NCBI GenBank assembly: GCA_002021875.1
Contig: CP018627.1
Coordinates: 2,790,001-2,854,000 of the forward strand
Origin: Streptomyces hygroscopicus
GTDB lineage: Bacteria; Actinomycetota; Actinomycetes; Streptomycetales; Streptomycetaceae
Reading direction: 5' to 3'
Length of the DNA: 64,000 nucleotides
The position numbers and the translations under genes were made by a program. Below are positions 9,187 through 18,751 of this stretch, piece after piece; the first letter of the stretch is position 1, and the number at the start of each line of letters is the position of its first letter. Below the pieces are notes generated by a model. It was not told the DNA's origin and made no database searches. It was given only the letters and a program-made list of their open reading frames with translations.

Positions 9187-9231
9187 GGGGGTGTGCACGG
9201 GATATACCCACATCGATTCAGCCCCCTTGAC
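9182..9231. repeat. Inverted repeat carrying the two opposed -35 boxes
   Basis: GTCAAGGGGG (9182-9191) and CCCCCTTGAC (9222-9231) form a perfect 10-bp inverted repeat. Each arm supplies the -35 hexamer of one of the two divergent promoters, so the two polymerase sites are mirror images 30 bp apart and could interfere with each other or share a bound activator. Confidence 0.7.
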
Positions 9232-9284
9232 GCACCGTGAACTCCGGCCCTACGGTCCAGGCGCCTTGGGTTGAATCGTTTTCA
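9227..9284 (+). promoter_or_regulatory. Rightward rhamnosidase promoter with LacI operator O2
   Basis: TTGACG (9227-9232) and TACGGT (9251-9256) are 18 bp apart. TGAATCGTTTTCA (9272-9284) follows at roughly +10 to +22. It equals the 12-bp operator found before rhaI except for one extra T, so it may bind the same repressor more weakly. Confidence 0.65.
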
Positions 9285-9302
9285 TCCCATCGTTGCCCCC
9301 CC

Positions 9303-9367
9303 CGTCGTTCCTGCCCGTCGCTCCTGCCCGTCGCTCCTGCCCGTCGTTCCTGCCAGCCGTTCCTGCC
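9303..9367 (+). repeat. 13-bp tandem repeat in the rhamnosidase leader
   Basis: Five head-to-tail copies of CGTCGYTCCTGCC (the last with AGCCG in place of CGTCG) fill most of the untranslated leader between operator O2 and the rhamnosidase start. The unit contains no obvious binding site. It is likely a slippage product that lengthens the 5' leader. Confidence 0.85.
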
Positions 9368-9398
9368 AGCCGTACCCAGCCGTTATGGGAGGACGCTC

Positions 9399-12300
9399 GT
9401 GATCAGCAGACGTCACCTGCTCGCCACCACCGCCGCCACCGGCACGGCCCTCACGGGTCTGCCCGCTCTCACCCCGTCCGCCGCCGCCGAGGACCGCCCC
9501 ACCGCCGGACTGCGGGTCCGGAGCACGACGGTGGAGTACGCGCCCCACCCGCTCGGCCTCGACACCCCCCACCCCCGCCTGAGCTGGATCCTCGACTCGG
9601 ACGCCCGCGACCAGTCGCAGAGCGCGTACCACATCCGGGTCGCCACCTCCCCCGACCGGCTCGGCGACCCCGACGTCTGGGACAGCGGCAAGCAGACCTC
9701 GCGCCAATCGGTCCTGGTCCCCTACGACGGTCCGGCCCTGCGTCCGCGCACCCGGTACCACTGGTCGGTGCGGGTCTGGGACGACCACGGCCGCCCCTCC
9801 CCCTGGTCCGCTCCCGCCTGGTGGGAGACCGGGCTGCTGGGCGACGGGCAGTGGCAGGCGCGCTGGATCACCGCGCCCGCCGCGCTGACCGCGCCCCCGG
9901 CCCTGGACGGCGCGTCCTGGGTCTGGTTCCCCGAAGGGGATCCGGCCACCGAGGCCCCGGCGGCCACCCGGTGGTTCCGCGCCGCGGTTCGGGCCACGGG
10001 CACCGTCCGGCGCGCCCGGCTGGTGGTGGCGGCCGACGACGGCTTCACCGCCTATGTGAACGGCACCGAGGTCGCCGCCCGCGAGGCGCTGGACGTGCTC
10101 AAGGCATGGAGCCACCCGGCCACCGTCGACGTCACCGAATTCCTGGACCGGGGCGCCGCCACCCTCGCCATCTCGGCCACCAACGCCGAGAAGGGCCCGG
10201 CGGGGCTGCTGGCCACCCTGGAGCTCACCACCGAGGACGGCACCACCACCCACCACCACACGGACGCCACTTGGCGCACGACCGACGCGAAACCCCCCGC
10301 CGCCTGGCCGGCCCCGGACTTCGACGACAGCGGCTGGGCCACCGCCAAGAAGCTGGCCGCCTGGGGCAGTGGGCCCTGGGGCAAGGTGCTCCCCCTCCAG
10401 GCCCCCGCCCAACTGCGCCGCACCTTCCGGCTCACCAAGCCCGTCGCACGCGCCCGGCTCCACTCCACGGCACTGGGCCTCTACGAAGCGCACCTCAACG
10501 GCGTCCGCGTCGGCCGCGACCAACTGGCGCCCGGCTGGACGGATTACCGCAAGCGGGTGGCGTACCAGACCTACGACGTCACCGACGCCCTCCAGCGCGG
10601 GGCCAACGCCCTCGGTGTGACCCTGGCCCCCGGCTGGTACGCCGGGAACATCGCCTGGCTCGGCCAGGCCCAGTACGGCGACCACCCCGCCCTGCTCGCC
10701 CAGTTGGAGGTCGTGTACGCCGACGGCAGCACCGAGCGCATCACCACCGATCAGCAGTGGCGCGCGGCCGCCGGTCCGCTGCTGACGGCCGACGTGCTGA
10801 TGGGCGAGGAGTACGACGCCCGCAAGGAGACCCCGGGCTGGTCCTCACCGGGCTTCGACGACACCGGCTGGCAGCCCGCCGTCACGGCCGCGGACATCAC
10901 CGCCGAGGTCGTGGCCCAGACCGACGCCCCGACCCGCGTGGAACGCGAGATCAAGCCCGTCAAGGTCACCGAACCCGCCCCCGGCGTCCACCTCTTCGAC
11001 CTGGGCCAGAACATGGTCGGCAGCGTCCGCCTCACCGTCTCGGGCCCGGCCGGCCGGAAGATCCGGATCCGCCACGCCGAAGTGCTCAACCCGGACGGCA
11101 CCGCCTACACGGCCAACCTGCGCACCGCCCGCCCCGTCGACACGTACACCCTCAAGGGCGGCGGCCCCGAGACCTACGAGCCGCGCTTCACCTTCCACGG
11201 CTTCCGCTACGTCGAGGTCACCGGCTACCCCGGAAAGCCCTCCCTCGACGCGGTCACGGGCCGGGTCATGCACACCGCCGCGCCGTTCACCATGTCCTTC
11301 CACACCGACTCGGCGATGCTCAACCAGCTCCACTCCAACATCACCTGGGGCCTGCGCGGCAACTTCCTGTCCATCCCCACCGACACCCCCGCGCGGGACG
11401 AACGGCTCGGCTGGACCGGCGACATCAACGTGTTCTCCAGCACCGCCGCCTACGCCATGGAGTCCGCCCGCTTCCTCACCAAGTGGCTCCAGGACATGCG
11501 CGACGGCCAGACCGACGACGGCTCCTTCCCCAATGTGGCACCCAACCTCGGCGACGTCGGCGACGGCGTAGCGGGCTGGGGCGACGCCGGGGTGACCGTG
11601 CCCTGGAACCTCTACCAGGCATACGGCGACACCCAGGTGCTGCGCGAGAACTGGCCGGCCATGCGCCGCTGGATCACCTACCTGGAGCAGCACAGCACCG
11701 ATCTGCTGCGGCCCGCCGAGGGCTACGGCGACTGGCTCAGCGTCGAGGCGGAGACCCCCAAGGACGTCATCGCCACCGCCTACTTCGCTCACGCCACCGA
11801 CCTCGTCGCCCGCACCGCACAGGTCCTGGACGAGGACCCGGCCCCGTACGAAGACCTCCTGGCCCGTATCAAGACGGCCTTCAACCGCGCCTACGTCGCC
11901 GCCGACGGCAGGATCAAGGGCGACACCCAGACCGCGTACGTCCTGGCGCTCTCCATGGACCTGCTCCCCGCCGCCCTCCGCAAGCCCGCCGCCGACCGGC
12001 TCGTGGCCCTCATTCAGGACCGCGACTGGCATCTGTCCACCGGCTTCCTCGGCACCCCGCGGCTGCTCCCGACCCTCACCGAGACCGGTCACACCGACGT
12101 CGCCTACCGCCTGCTCCACCAGCGCACCTTCCCCTCCTGGGGGTACCAGATCGACCGGGGCGCCACCACGATGTGGGAGCGCTGGGACTCCATCAAGCCG
12201 GACGGGAGCTTCCAGGACGTCGGGATGAACTCGTTCAACCACTACGCCTACGGCTCGGTCGGCGAGTGGATGTACCAGAACATCACCGGGATCGCCCCCG

Positions 12301-12602
12301 CCGCCCCCGGCTTCCGCGAGATCCTCATCCGGCCCCGCCCCGGCGGCGAAGTGCGCTCCGCAGAGGGCCGCTACGACTCCCTCTTCGGCCCGGTCACCAC
12401 CCGCTGGTCCCAGGGCGAGGACTTCACCCTCACGGTGTCCATCCCCGTCAACACCACCGCCCAGATCTGGGTCCCCGCACGCCGCGCATCGGACGTGACC
12501 CGTCGCGGGGGCCGCCTGCTGCGCATGGCGGACGGCTGCGCGGTGTTCGCCGTGGGCTCGGGGACCCACCACTTCTTGACGCGTGGCCGACCGCGCGGCT
12601 AG
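9399..12602 (+). CDS. Secreted alpha-L-rhamnosidase, glycoside hydrolase family 78
   Basis: A 1067-residue extracellular enzyme that releases terminal L-rhamnose from glycosides or plant polysaccharides. The start is a GTG at 9399 preceded by GGGAGGA; the N-terminus has a twin-arginine motif (SRRHLLATTAATG), so export is probably by Tat. Accessory beta-sandwich domains occupy about residues 40-550 (GLDTPHPRLSWIL is the conserved opening), followed by the (alpha/alpha)6 catalytic barrel. The catalytic acid lies in RDERLGWTGD near residue 667 and the second glutamate in MWERWDS near 925. It diverges from the transporter operon and shares its operator region, so sugar release and uptake should be induced together. 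Confidence 0.95.
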   Translation: MISRRHLLATTAATGTALTGLPALTPSAAAEDRPTAGLRVRSTTVEYAPHPLGLDTPHPRLSWILDSDARDQSQSAYHIRVATSPDRLGDPDVWDSGKQTSRQSVLVPYDGPALRPRTRYHWSVRVWDDHGRPSPWSAPAWWETGLLGDGQWQARWITAPAALTAPPALDGASWVWFPEGDPATEAPAATRWFRAAVRATGTVRRARLVVAADDGFTAYVNGTEVAAREALDVLKAWSHPATVDVTEFLDRGAATLAISATNAEKGPAGLLATLELTTEDGTTTHHHTDATWRTTDAKPPAAWPAPDFDDSGWATAKKLAAWGSGPWGKVLPLQAPAQLRRTFRLTKPVARARLHSTALGLYEAHLNGVRVGRDQLAPGWTDYRKRVAYQTYDVTDALQRGANALGVTLAPGWYAGNIAWLGQAQYGDHPALLAQLEVVYADGSTERITTDQQWRAAAGPLLTADVLMGEEYDARKETPGWSSPGFDDTGWQPAVTAADITAEVVAQTDAPTRVEREIKPVKVTEPAPGVHLFDLGQNMVGSVRLTVSGPAGRKIRIRHAEVLNPDGTAYTANLRTARPVDTYTLKGGGPETYEPRFTFHGFRYVEVTGYPGKPSLDAVTGRVMHTAAPFTMSFHTDSAMLNQLHSNITWGLRGNFLSIPTDTPARDERLGWTGDINVFSSTAAYAMESARFLTKWLQDMRDGQTDDGSFPNVAPNLGDVGDGVAGWGDAGVTVPWNLYQAYGDTQVLRENWPAMRRWITYLEQHSTDLLRPAEGYGDWLSVEAETPKDVIATAYFAHATDLVARTAQVLDEDPAPYEDLLARIKTAFNRAYVAADGRIKGDTQTAYVLALSMDLLPAALRKPAADRLVALIQDRDWHLSTGFLGTPRLLPTLTETGHTDVAYRLLHQRTFPSWGYQIDRGATTMWERWDSIKPDGSFQDVGMNSFNHYAYGSVGEWMYQNITGIAPAAPGFREILIRPRPGGEVRSAEGRYDSLFGPVTTRWSQGEDFTLTVSIPVNTTAQIWVPARRASDVTRRGGRLLRMADGCAVFAVGSGTHHFLTRGRPRG

Positions 12603-12620
12603 GTTTCTTGAATCGTTTCA
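12576..12620 (+). promoter_or_regulatory. rhaI promoter with LacI operator O3
   Basis: TTGACG (12576-12581) and TAGGTT (12600-12605) are 18 bp apart, and TGAATCGTTTCA (12609-12620) sits over the predicted start of transcription. The -10 box overlaps the rhamnosidase stop codon (12600-12602), so the promoter is embedded in the end of the upstream gene and lets rhaI be expressed independently of it. Confidence 0.7.
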
Positions 12621-12632
12621 TGAAGGAGATTC

Positions 12633-13793
12633 ATGTCTGACGTTCCAGCCGTGAAGGCGGCCCTCAAGAGCCAGGCGGTCGAGACGCCGTCATGGGCGTA
12701 CGGCAACTCCGGAACCCGGTTCAAGGTCTTCGCCCAGCCCGGTGTGCCGCGCTCCCCCCAGGAGAAGCTGGACGACGCCGCCCAGGTGCACGCCCTCACC
12801 AAAGTGGCGCCCACCGTCGCCCTCCACATCCCCTGGGACCGGGTCGAGGACTACGGGGCGCTCGCCAAGTACGCGGAGGAACGCGGCCTGAAACTCGGCG
12901 CCATCAACTCCAACGTGTTCCAGGACGACGACTACAAGCTGGGCTCGGTCACCCACCCCGACCCGGCGGTCCGCCGCAAGGCGCTGGACCACCTCCTGGA
13001 GTGCGTCGACATCATGGACGCCACGGGCTCCCGCGACCTCAAGCTCTGGTTCTCCGACGGCACGAACTACCCCGGCCAGGACGACATCGCGGCCCGCCAG
13101 GACCGCCTCGCCGAGGCCCTGAGCGCCGTCTACGACCGCCTCGGCGACGACCAGCGCATGCTGCTGGAGTACAAGTTCTTCGAGCCCGCCTTCTACACCA
13201 CGGACGTCCCGGACTGGGGCACCGCCTACGCCCACTGCCTGAAGCTCGGCCCCAAGGCGCAGGTCTGCGTCGACACCGGCCACCACGCCCCCGGCACCAA
13301 CATCGAGTTCATCGTCGCCCTCCTCCTGCGCGAGAAGAAGCTCGGCGCCTTCGACTTCAACTCCCGCTTCTACGCGGACGACGACCTCATGGTGGGCGCC
13401 GCCGACCCCTTCCAGCTCTTCCGCATCATGTACGAGGTGGTCCGCGGCAGCGGGCTGACCTCGGGGGTCGCCTTCATGCTCGACCAGTGCCACAACATCG
13501 AGCCCAAGATCCCGGCGATCATCCGTTCCGTCATGAACGTCCAGGAAGCCACGGCCAAGGCCCTCCTGGTCGACGGTGACGCCCTGGCCGCCGCCCAGCG
13601 CACGGGCGATGTGCTCGGCGCCAACGCGGTCCTGATGGACGCGTACAACACCGACGTACGGCCGCTGCTCGCCGAAGTCCGCGAGGAACTGGGCATCGGG
13701 CCCGACCCGATGGCGGCGTACCGGGGCTCGGGGTGGGCGGAGCGGATCGTTTCGGAGCGGGTGGGTGGGCAGCAGGCGGGGTGGGGGGCGTAG
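12633..13793 (+). CDS. rhaI: L-rhamnose isomerase
   Basis: A 386-residue cytosolic enzyme that converts L-rhamnose to L-rhamnulose. It belongs to the RhaI type typified by Pseudomonas stutzeri, not the E. coli RhaA type. Metal-binding positions are recognisable: the glutamate in [12 protein letters not shown], the Asp and His in [12 protein letters not shown], and the acidic cluster in [14 protein letters not shown]. It starts at ATG 12633 with AAGGAG 7 nt upstream and has its own operator-controlled promoter. The C-terminal tail (GGQQAGWGA) is a little longer than usual. The next gene is 291 bp away, so it may be transcribed separately from the aldolase. Confidence 0.93.
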   Translation: MSDVPAVKAALKSQAVETPSWAYGNSGTRFKVFAQPGVPRSPQEKLDDAAQVHALTKVAPTVALHIPWDRVEDYGALAKYAEERGLKLGAINSNVFQDDDYKLGSVTHPDPAVRRKALDHLLECVDIMDATGSRDLKLWFSDGTNYPGQDDIAARQDRLAEALSAVYDRLGDDQRMLLEYKFFEPAFYTTDVPDWGTAYAHCLKLGPKAQVCVDTGHHAPGTNIEFIVALLLREKKLGAFDFNSRFYADDDLMVGAADPFQLFRIMYEVVRGSGLTSGVAFMLDQCHNIEPKIPAIIRSVMNVQEATAKALLVDGDALAAAQRTGDVLGANAVLMDAYNTDVRPLLAEVREELGIGPDPMAAYRGSGWAERIVSERVGGQQAGWGA

Positions 13794-14084
13794 CGCCTGC
13801 GGCGGGCCCTTCCCCACCCCGCCCCTTCCCGAAACCGGGGGCAAGCCCCCGGGCCCCCGGGAACCCGGGGCTGCGCCCCGCACCCCCTGGGACGCTGCCC
13901 CAGACCCCAGGGGCTCCGCCCCGAACCCGGCGAGGCTCCGCCCGAACACCCCAGACAGCCGCCCCAAACACGCGAACCCCTTGGCGCCGCCCCCGACCGC
14001 TACTGGCCCCCGTCACACCCCTGCGGGACACGCCTCCCGCCGCCACCGAAACCCGCTGAGACCGGTCCACACAAAGAGGACGAC
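13794..14084. repeat. Intergenic region with GC-rich dispersed repeat
   Basis: This 291-bp gap holds no gene. It is full of short palindromes (GGGGCTCCGCCCC, CCCCGGGGCTGCGCCCC types) after CCCCGCCCCTTCCCGAAACC. The same motif string occurs, reverse-complemented, at about 27400-27545. Such modules are common in Streptomyces intergenic DNA and may act as bidirectional terminators. The final bases supply AGAGGA before the aldolase ATG. No operator like O1-O3 is visible. Confidence 0.6.
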
Positions 14085-16124
14085 ATGACCGCAGAACCCC
14101 ACCCCGAGGCGGCCACGCTCCTGGAGCGATCGCACCGCCTCGGCGCCGACCCCCGCAATACCAACTACGCGGGCGGAAACACCTCCGCCAAGGGCACCGC
14201 GACCGACCCCGTCACGGGCCAGGACGTCGAGCTGATGTGGGTCAAGGGCTCCGGTGGCGATCTGGGCACGCTCACCCACTCCGGGCTCGCCGCGCTCCGG
14301 CTGGACCGGCTCCGCGCGCTCACCGAGGTCTACCCGGGGGTGGAGCGCGAGGACGAGATGGTCGCGGCCTTCGACTACTGCCTGCACGGCAAGGGCGGGG
14401 CCGCACCGTCCATCGACACCGCCATGCACGGCCTGGTCGACGCCGCCCACGTCGACCACCTCCACCCCGACTCCGGCATCGCCCTCGCCTGCGCGGCCGA
14501 CGGCGAGGCGCTCACCAAGGAGTGTTTCGGCAACCACGTCGTGTGGGTGCCCTGGCGCCGCCCCGGCTTCCAACTGGGCCTGGACATCGCCGCCATCAAA
14601 AAGGCCAATCCCCAGGCCATCGGCTGCATCCTCGGCGGCCACGGCATCACCGCCTGGGGCGACACCTCCGCCGAGTGCGAGGCGAACTCCCTCCGCATCA
14701 TCCGCACCGCCGAGGAGTTCCTCACCACACGCGGCAAGGCGGACCCGTTCGGCCCCGTCGTCCACCCCACCCTCCCCGAGGCCGAGCGCCGCGCCCGCGC
14801 GGCCGCCCTGGCCCCCGTGATCCGCGGCCTGGCCTCCACGGACCGCCCCCAGGTGGGCCACTTCACGGACAACGACACCGTCCTGGGCTTCGTCTCCCGC
14901 GCCGAACACCCACGCCTCTCGGCCCTCGGCACCTCCTGCCCCGACCACTTCCTCCGCACGAAGGTCCGCCCCCTGGTCCTGGACCTCCCGCCCGACACCC
15001 CCCTCGACGAGACGATCACCCGCCTCAGCGAACTCCACGCCGCGTACCGCACCGACTACGCGGCCTACTACAACAACCACGCCACCCCCGACTCCCCTCC
15101 CATGCGCGGCGCGGATCCTGCCATCGTGCTGATCCCCGGCATCGGGATGTTCAGCTACGGCAAGGACAAGCAAACCGCCCGCGTGGCAGGCGAGTTCTAC
15201 GTCAACGCCATCAACGTCATGCGCGGCGCGGAAGCGGTCTCCACCTACTCCCCCATCGAGGAGTCGGAGAAGTTCCGCATCGAGTACTGGGCGCTGGAAG
15301 AGGCCAAGCTCCAGCGCATGCCGAAGCCGAAGCCCCTCGCCACCCGCATCGCCCTGGTGACCGGCGCCGGCTCAGGCATCGGCAAGGCGATCGCCCACCG
15401 CCTGGTGGCCGAGGGCGCATGCGTCGTCGTGGCAGACCTGAACACGGAATCGGCGCACACCGTGGCCCAAGAACTGGGCGGCCCGGACAAGGCCACCGCC
15501 GTAACCGCCGACGTCACCTCCGAAGAGCAGATCAAGGCGGCGTTCGCCCAGGCAGCCCTGGACTTCGGCGGGGTGGACATCCTGGTCAACAACGCCGGGA
15601 TCAGCATCTCCAAACCGCTCCTCGAAACGACGACCCGCGACTGGGACCTCCAGCACACCATCATGGCCCGAGGCAGCTTCCTGGCCTCTCGCGAAGCGGC
15701 AAGGACCTTCATCGCCCAGAACATGGGCGGTGACATCGTGTACATCACCTCCAAGAACGCCGTGTTCGCGGGCCCGAACAACATCGCGTACTCCGCGACC
15801 AAGGCCGACCAGGCACACCAAGTCCGCCTCCTCGCAGCCGAGTTGGGCGAGCACGGCATCCGTGTCAACGGCGTGAACCCCGACGGCGTAGTCCAGGGCT
15901 CCGGCATCTTCGCGAGCGGCTGGGGCGCGCAGCGCGCCGCCGTGTACGGCGTTCCCGAGGAGAAGCTGGGCGAGTTCTACGCCCAACGCACCCTGCTCAA
16001 GCGCGAAGTACTCCCGAGCCACGTGGCGAACGCGGTCTTCACGCTCGTGGGCGGCGACCTGACCCACACCACGGGTCTGCACATCCCCGTCGACGCGGGG
16101 GTCGCGGCGGCGTTCCTGCGCTGA
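14085..16124 (+). CDS. rhaD: Bifunctional rhamnulose-1-phosphate aldolase / L-lactaldehyde dehydrogenase
   Basis: A 679-residue fusion of the RhaEW type. Residues 1 to about 400 are a class II aldolase/adducin domain with zinc-ligand histidines in VDHLHPDSG (near 125) and GGHGITAWG; it splits rhamnulose-1-phosphate into dihydroxyacetone phosphate and L-lactaldehyde. From about residue 420 a short-chain dehydrogenase follows, with the nucleotide motif TGAGSGIG and catalytic YSATK near 569, which oxidises lactaldehyde to L-lactate with NAD. Fusing the steps would channel the reactive aldehyde. The lactate product explains the lutABC genes downstream. Length and domain order match characterised RhaEW proteins. 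Confidence 0.93.
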   Translation: MTAEPHPEAATLLERSHRLGADPRNTNYAGGNTSAKGTATDPVTGQDVELMWVKGSGGDLGTLTHSGLAALRLDRLRALTEVYPGVEREDEMVAAFDYCLHGKGGAAPSIDTAMHGLVDAAHVDHLHPDSGIALACAADGEALTKECFGNHVVWVPWRRPGFQLGLDIAAIKKANPQAIGCILGGHGITAWGDTSAECEANSLRIIRTAEEFLTTRGKADPFGPVVHPTLPEAERRARAAALAPVIRGLASTDRPQVGHFTDNDTVLGFVSRAEHPRLSALGTSCPDHFLRTKVRPLVLDLPPDTPLDETITRLSELHAAYRTDYAAYYNNHATPDSPPMRGADPAIVLIPGIGMFSYGKDKQTARVAGEFYVNAINVMRGAEAVSTYSPIEESEKFRIEYWALEEAKLQRMPKPKPLATRIALVTGAGSGIGKAIAHRLVAEGACVVVADLNTESAHTVAQELGGPDKATAVTADVTSEEQIKAAFAQAALDFGGVDILVNNAGISISKPLLETTTRDWDLQHTIMARGSFLASREAARTFIAQNMGGDIVYITSKNAVFAGPNNIAYSATKADQAHQVRLLAAELGEHGIRVNGVNPDGVVQGSGIFASGWGAQRAAVYGVPEEKLGEFYAQRTLLKREVLPSHVANAVFTLVGGDLTHTTGLHIPVDAGVAAAFLR

Positions 16125-16250
16125 CACGCACGTGAGGGGGGCGGGGTCGCAGGGGTGGGGTCCTGGACGCTCGGGGTTCCCCATGCCGAAGGCCAGGGGC
16201 GTATTTGTGGCGCCGATCTCCGACCAACTCAACGGCCCCGGTCAATGGCG

Positions 16251-16264
16251 CCGTAAATATACGG
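16251..16264. promoter_or_regulatory. Small palindrome in the aldolase-kinase gap
   Basis: The 225-bp gap before rhaB contains CCGTAAATATACGG, an inverted repeat (CCGTA/TACGG) in an AT-rich island. It could be a protein-binding site or part of a weak promoter. No operator of the O1-O3 type is seen here. Confidence 0.3.
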
Positions 16265-16349
16265 TCCAGGGCCCCGCCCCGGAGGCCCCGGCCCCCGCCC
16301 CGACGAACCACAGCAACCGCCCACGCACCCCACCCACCACGAGGTCCAC

Positions 16350-17918
16350 GTGTCCACCAAAGAGCACCGCTTCGCCGCCGTAGACCTCGGTGCGTCCAGC
16401 GGGCGCGTCATCGTCGGTGAGGTCGCCCCCGAACGGCTGACCCTCCACGAGGCGCACCGCTTCCCCAACCAGCCCACCCGCGTCCTGGGCACCCTGCACT
16501 GGAACATCCTGTCGCTCTACCAGGGCGTACTCGAAGGGCTCAAAGCAGCCGCAGCGCACACCGCAGGCAATGGCCTGACCAGCATCGGCATCGACACCTG
16601 GGCCGTGGACTACGGCCTACTCGCCGCCGACGGCACCCTCCTCGCCAACCCCGTGCACTACCGCGACGCCCGCACCACCGGCGCGGCCGAACAGGTCGCG
16701 AAAGCGGTCTCGCCCCAGGCCCTCTACGCCGCCACCGGCATCCAGCACCTCCCCTTCAACACCGTCTACCAGCTCATCTCGGCCCAGGGCACCCCCGCCC
16801 TCACCGCCGCCCACCGCCTCCTCCTCATCCCCGACCTCATCTCGTACTGGCTGACCGGCGAGCCCGGCACCGAGCTGACGAACGCCTCCACCACCCAGCT
16901 CATCGACCCCCGCACCCGCGACTGGGCCACCCCCGTGGCGCAGGCCCTGGGCATCGATCTGACGCTCTTCCCGCCCCTGCGCCACCCGGGCGACCCCGCC
17001 GGAACCCTGCGCCAGGAAGTTCTCGCCGAGACGGGCCTCACCACCCCCCTCCCCGTGACCGCCGTCGGCTCGCACGACACCGCGTCCGCCGTCGTCGGCG
17101 TCCCGGCCACCACGCCCGACTTCGCGTACATCGCCACCGGCACCTGGTCGCTCGCCGGGCTGGAGCTGGACGCGCCGGTGCTCACGGAGGCGAGCCGCGC
17201 GGCCAACTTCACCAATGAGCTGGGCGTGGACGGCACGGTCCGCTATCTGCGCAACATCATGGGGCTGTGGATGCTCCAGGAATGCGTCCGCGCCTGGGAA
17301 GCCCAAGGCAGCACAGCCCCCCGAGGCACCCGAGGCACCACAGCCGCCCACACCGACCTGACCGCACTCCTCCAAGAGGCAGCCCAAGCCACCCCCCTCC
17401 GCTCCGTCGTCGACGCCGGCGACCCCGCCTTCATCGCCCCGCACCACATGCCCGACCGCATCGCCGACGCCTGCCGCCGCACCGGCCAGCCCGTCCCCCG
17501 TACCCCTGCCGAGACCACCCGCTGCGTCCTGGACTCCCTCGCCCTGGCCCACCGCCGCGCGATCGACGACGCCGCGCGGCTGTCCGGCCGTACGGTCCGC
17601 ACCGTCCACATCGTCGGCGGCGGTGTGCACAACGCGCTGTTGTGCCAGCTCACCGCCGACGCCTGCGGGCTCCCCGTCATCGCGGGTCCGGCCGAGGCGG
17701 CGGCCCTCGGAAACGTACTGGTCCAGGCCCGGGCGGCCGGAGCGATCACCGGTGGTTTGCCAGAATTGCGCGCGCTGCTTCACAGCACCCAGCCACTGAG
17801 GCAGTATGAGCCCACAGGTGATCATTCGGCGTGGGACCGGGCAGCCGCCCGGCTGGCGGACGCACAGGTCACAAGGGCCACCACCGGCCTGGGCGACGAG
17901 GAGGAACCGTGCGCGTAG
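16350..17918 (+). CDS. rhaB: Rhamnulokinase (FGGY family)
   Basis: A 522-residue sugar kinase that phosphorylates L-rhamnulose on O1 using ATP. The N-terminal phosphate loop [17 protein letters not shown] is diagnostic; [13 protein letters not shown] and the second-domain motif [18 protein letters not shown] near residue 425 also match the family. The start is a GTG at 16350 with GAGGT close upstream. It is somewhat longer than typical rhamnulokinases (about 480-490), partly through an alanine/threonine-rich insert near residues 310-340. Its last codons overlap the lutA start by 10 nt, so kinase and lactate genes form one operon. Confidence 0.93.
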   Translation: MSTKEHRFAAVDLGASSGRVIVGEVAPERLTLHEAHRFPNQPTRVLGTLHWNILSLYQGVLEGLKAAAAHTAGNGLTSIGIDTWAVDYGLLAADGTLLANPVHYRDARTTGAAEQVAKAVSPQALYAATGIQHLPFNTVYQLISAQGTPALTAAHRLLLIPDLISYWLTGEPGTELTNASTTQLIDPRTRDWATPVAQALGIDLTLFPPLRHPGDPAGTLRQEVLAETGLTTPLPVTAVGSHDTASAVVGVPATTPDFAYIATGTWSLAGLELDAPVLTEASRAANFTNELGVDGTVRYLRNIMGLWMLQECVRAWEAQGSTAPRGTRGTTAAHTDLTALLQEAAQATPLRSVVDAGDPAFIAPHHMPDRIADACRRTGQPVPRTPAETTRCVLDSLALAHRRAIDDAARLSGRTVRTVHIVGGGVHNALLCQLTADACGLPVIAGPAEAAALGNVLVQARAAGAITGGLPELRALLHSTQPLRQYEPTGDHSAWDRAAARLADAQVTRATTGLGDEEEPCA

Positions 17919-18661
17919 CGCTCTTCATCACCTGCGTCAACGACACCCTCTATCCACATACCGGCCAGGCCGTGGTCACGCTCCTCGAACGGCTCGGCGT
18001 GGAGGTCGGCTTCCCGGAGGGGCAGAGCTGCTGCGGCCAGCCGCAGTTCAATACCGGCTACCGCCACGAGACCGAACCACTGGTGCGCCGCTACGCGGCC
18101 GCGTTCCGCGACTACGACTACGTGGTGGCCCCCTCGGGTTCGTGCGCGGCGATGGTGCGGGACAACTACCCCCGGATCGGCGCCAAGGCCGCCGCCGAGG
18201 GTCGTGGCCAGGAGCTCGCGGACGCGGCGGCCGAGGCCGTCCCCAAGACGTACGAGCTGACCGAATTCCTCACCGACGTCCTGAAGGTCACCGACGTCGG
18301 CGCGTACTACCCGCACACCGTGACCTACCACCCCACCTGCCACGGGCTGCGGATGCTGGGGCTCGGCGACCGCCCGCGGTCGCTGCTCGCCGCCGTGCAG
18401 GGGCTGAACCTGGTGGAGCTGCCGGGCGCCGACGAGTGCTGCGGCTTCGGCGGTACGTTCGCCGTCAAGAACGCGGCCGTCTCGGCGGCCATGGGGGCGG
18501 ACAAGGCGCGCAACATCACGGCGACCGGCGCCGAGGCCGTGTGCACGGTCGACAACTCCTGCCAGATGCACATCGGCGGCACACTCGCCCGCCAGGGCTC
18601 CACGGTCCGCCCCGTCCACATCGCCGAGATCCTGGCCAGCACGGAAGGAAACGTCTGGTGA
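17909..18661 (+). CDS. lutA: L-lactate oxidation complex, Fe-S subunit A
   Basis: A 250-residue protein with two cysteine-rich CCG domains: the first around GQSCCGQPQFNTG (near residue 40) and the second at DECCGFGGTFAVKN (near 180), each expected to hold part of an iron-sulfur or heterodisulfide-like site. With LutB and LutC it oxidises L-lactate to pyruvate. The GTG at 17909 is chosen because GGAGGA lies just before it and it overlaps the end of rhaB. The link to rhamnose is metabolic, since the dehydrogenase half of the aldolase fusion makes L-lactate. Confidence 0.93.
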   Translation: MRVALFITCVNDTLYPHTGQAVVTLLERLGVEVGFPEGQSCCGQPQFNTGYRHETEPLVRRYAAAFRDYDYVVAPSGSCAAMVRDNYPRIGAKAAAEGRGQELADAAAEAVPKTYELTEFLTDVLKVTDVGAYYPHTVTYHPTCHGLRMLGLGDRPRSLLAAVQGLNLVELPGADECCGFGGTFAVKNAAVSAAMGADKARNITATGAEAVCTVDNSCQMHIGGTLARQGSTVRPVHIAEILASTEGNVW

Positions 18662-18751
18662 GCGGACACCATCAGGTGAAGGCAGGCCATCAGGCGAGCG
18701 GACACCATCGGGTGAGCGAACCCCATAGGGAAGGAAACGACTGGTGAGCGG
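18643..18751 (+). repeat. Duplicated ribosome-binding/start segment between lutA and lutB
   Basis: A 23-bp segment at 18643-18665 recurs at 18729-18751 with one mismatch. Each copy holds GGAAGGAAACG followed by CTGGTGAGCGG, which is a ribosome site, the lutA-type TGA and a GTG start. Inside the spacer, AGCGGACACCATC is also repeated. The segment looks like a tandem duplication that pushed lutB away from an original GTGA overlap with lutA. Confidence 0.85.
18658..18747 (+). CDS. Possible 29-codon coupling mini-ORF between lutA and lutB
   Basis: The duplication leaves an in-frame mini-ORF. Its GTG (18658) overlaps the lutA TGA, and its own TGA (18745-18747) overlaps the lutB GTG. The peptide is His/Gly-rich (VSGHHQVKAGHQASGHHRVS...) and has no recognisable function. 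If translated, it would carry ribosomes from lutA to lutB and keep the two coupled. It may instead be untranslated spacer. Confidence 0.3.
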   Translation: MSGHHQVKAGHQASGHHRVSEPHREGNDW

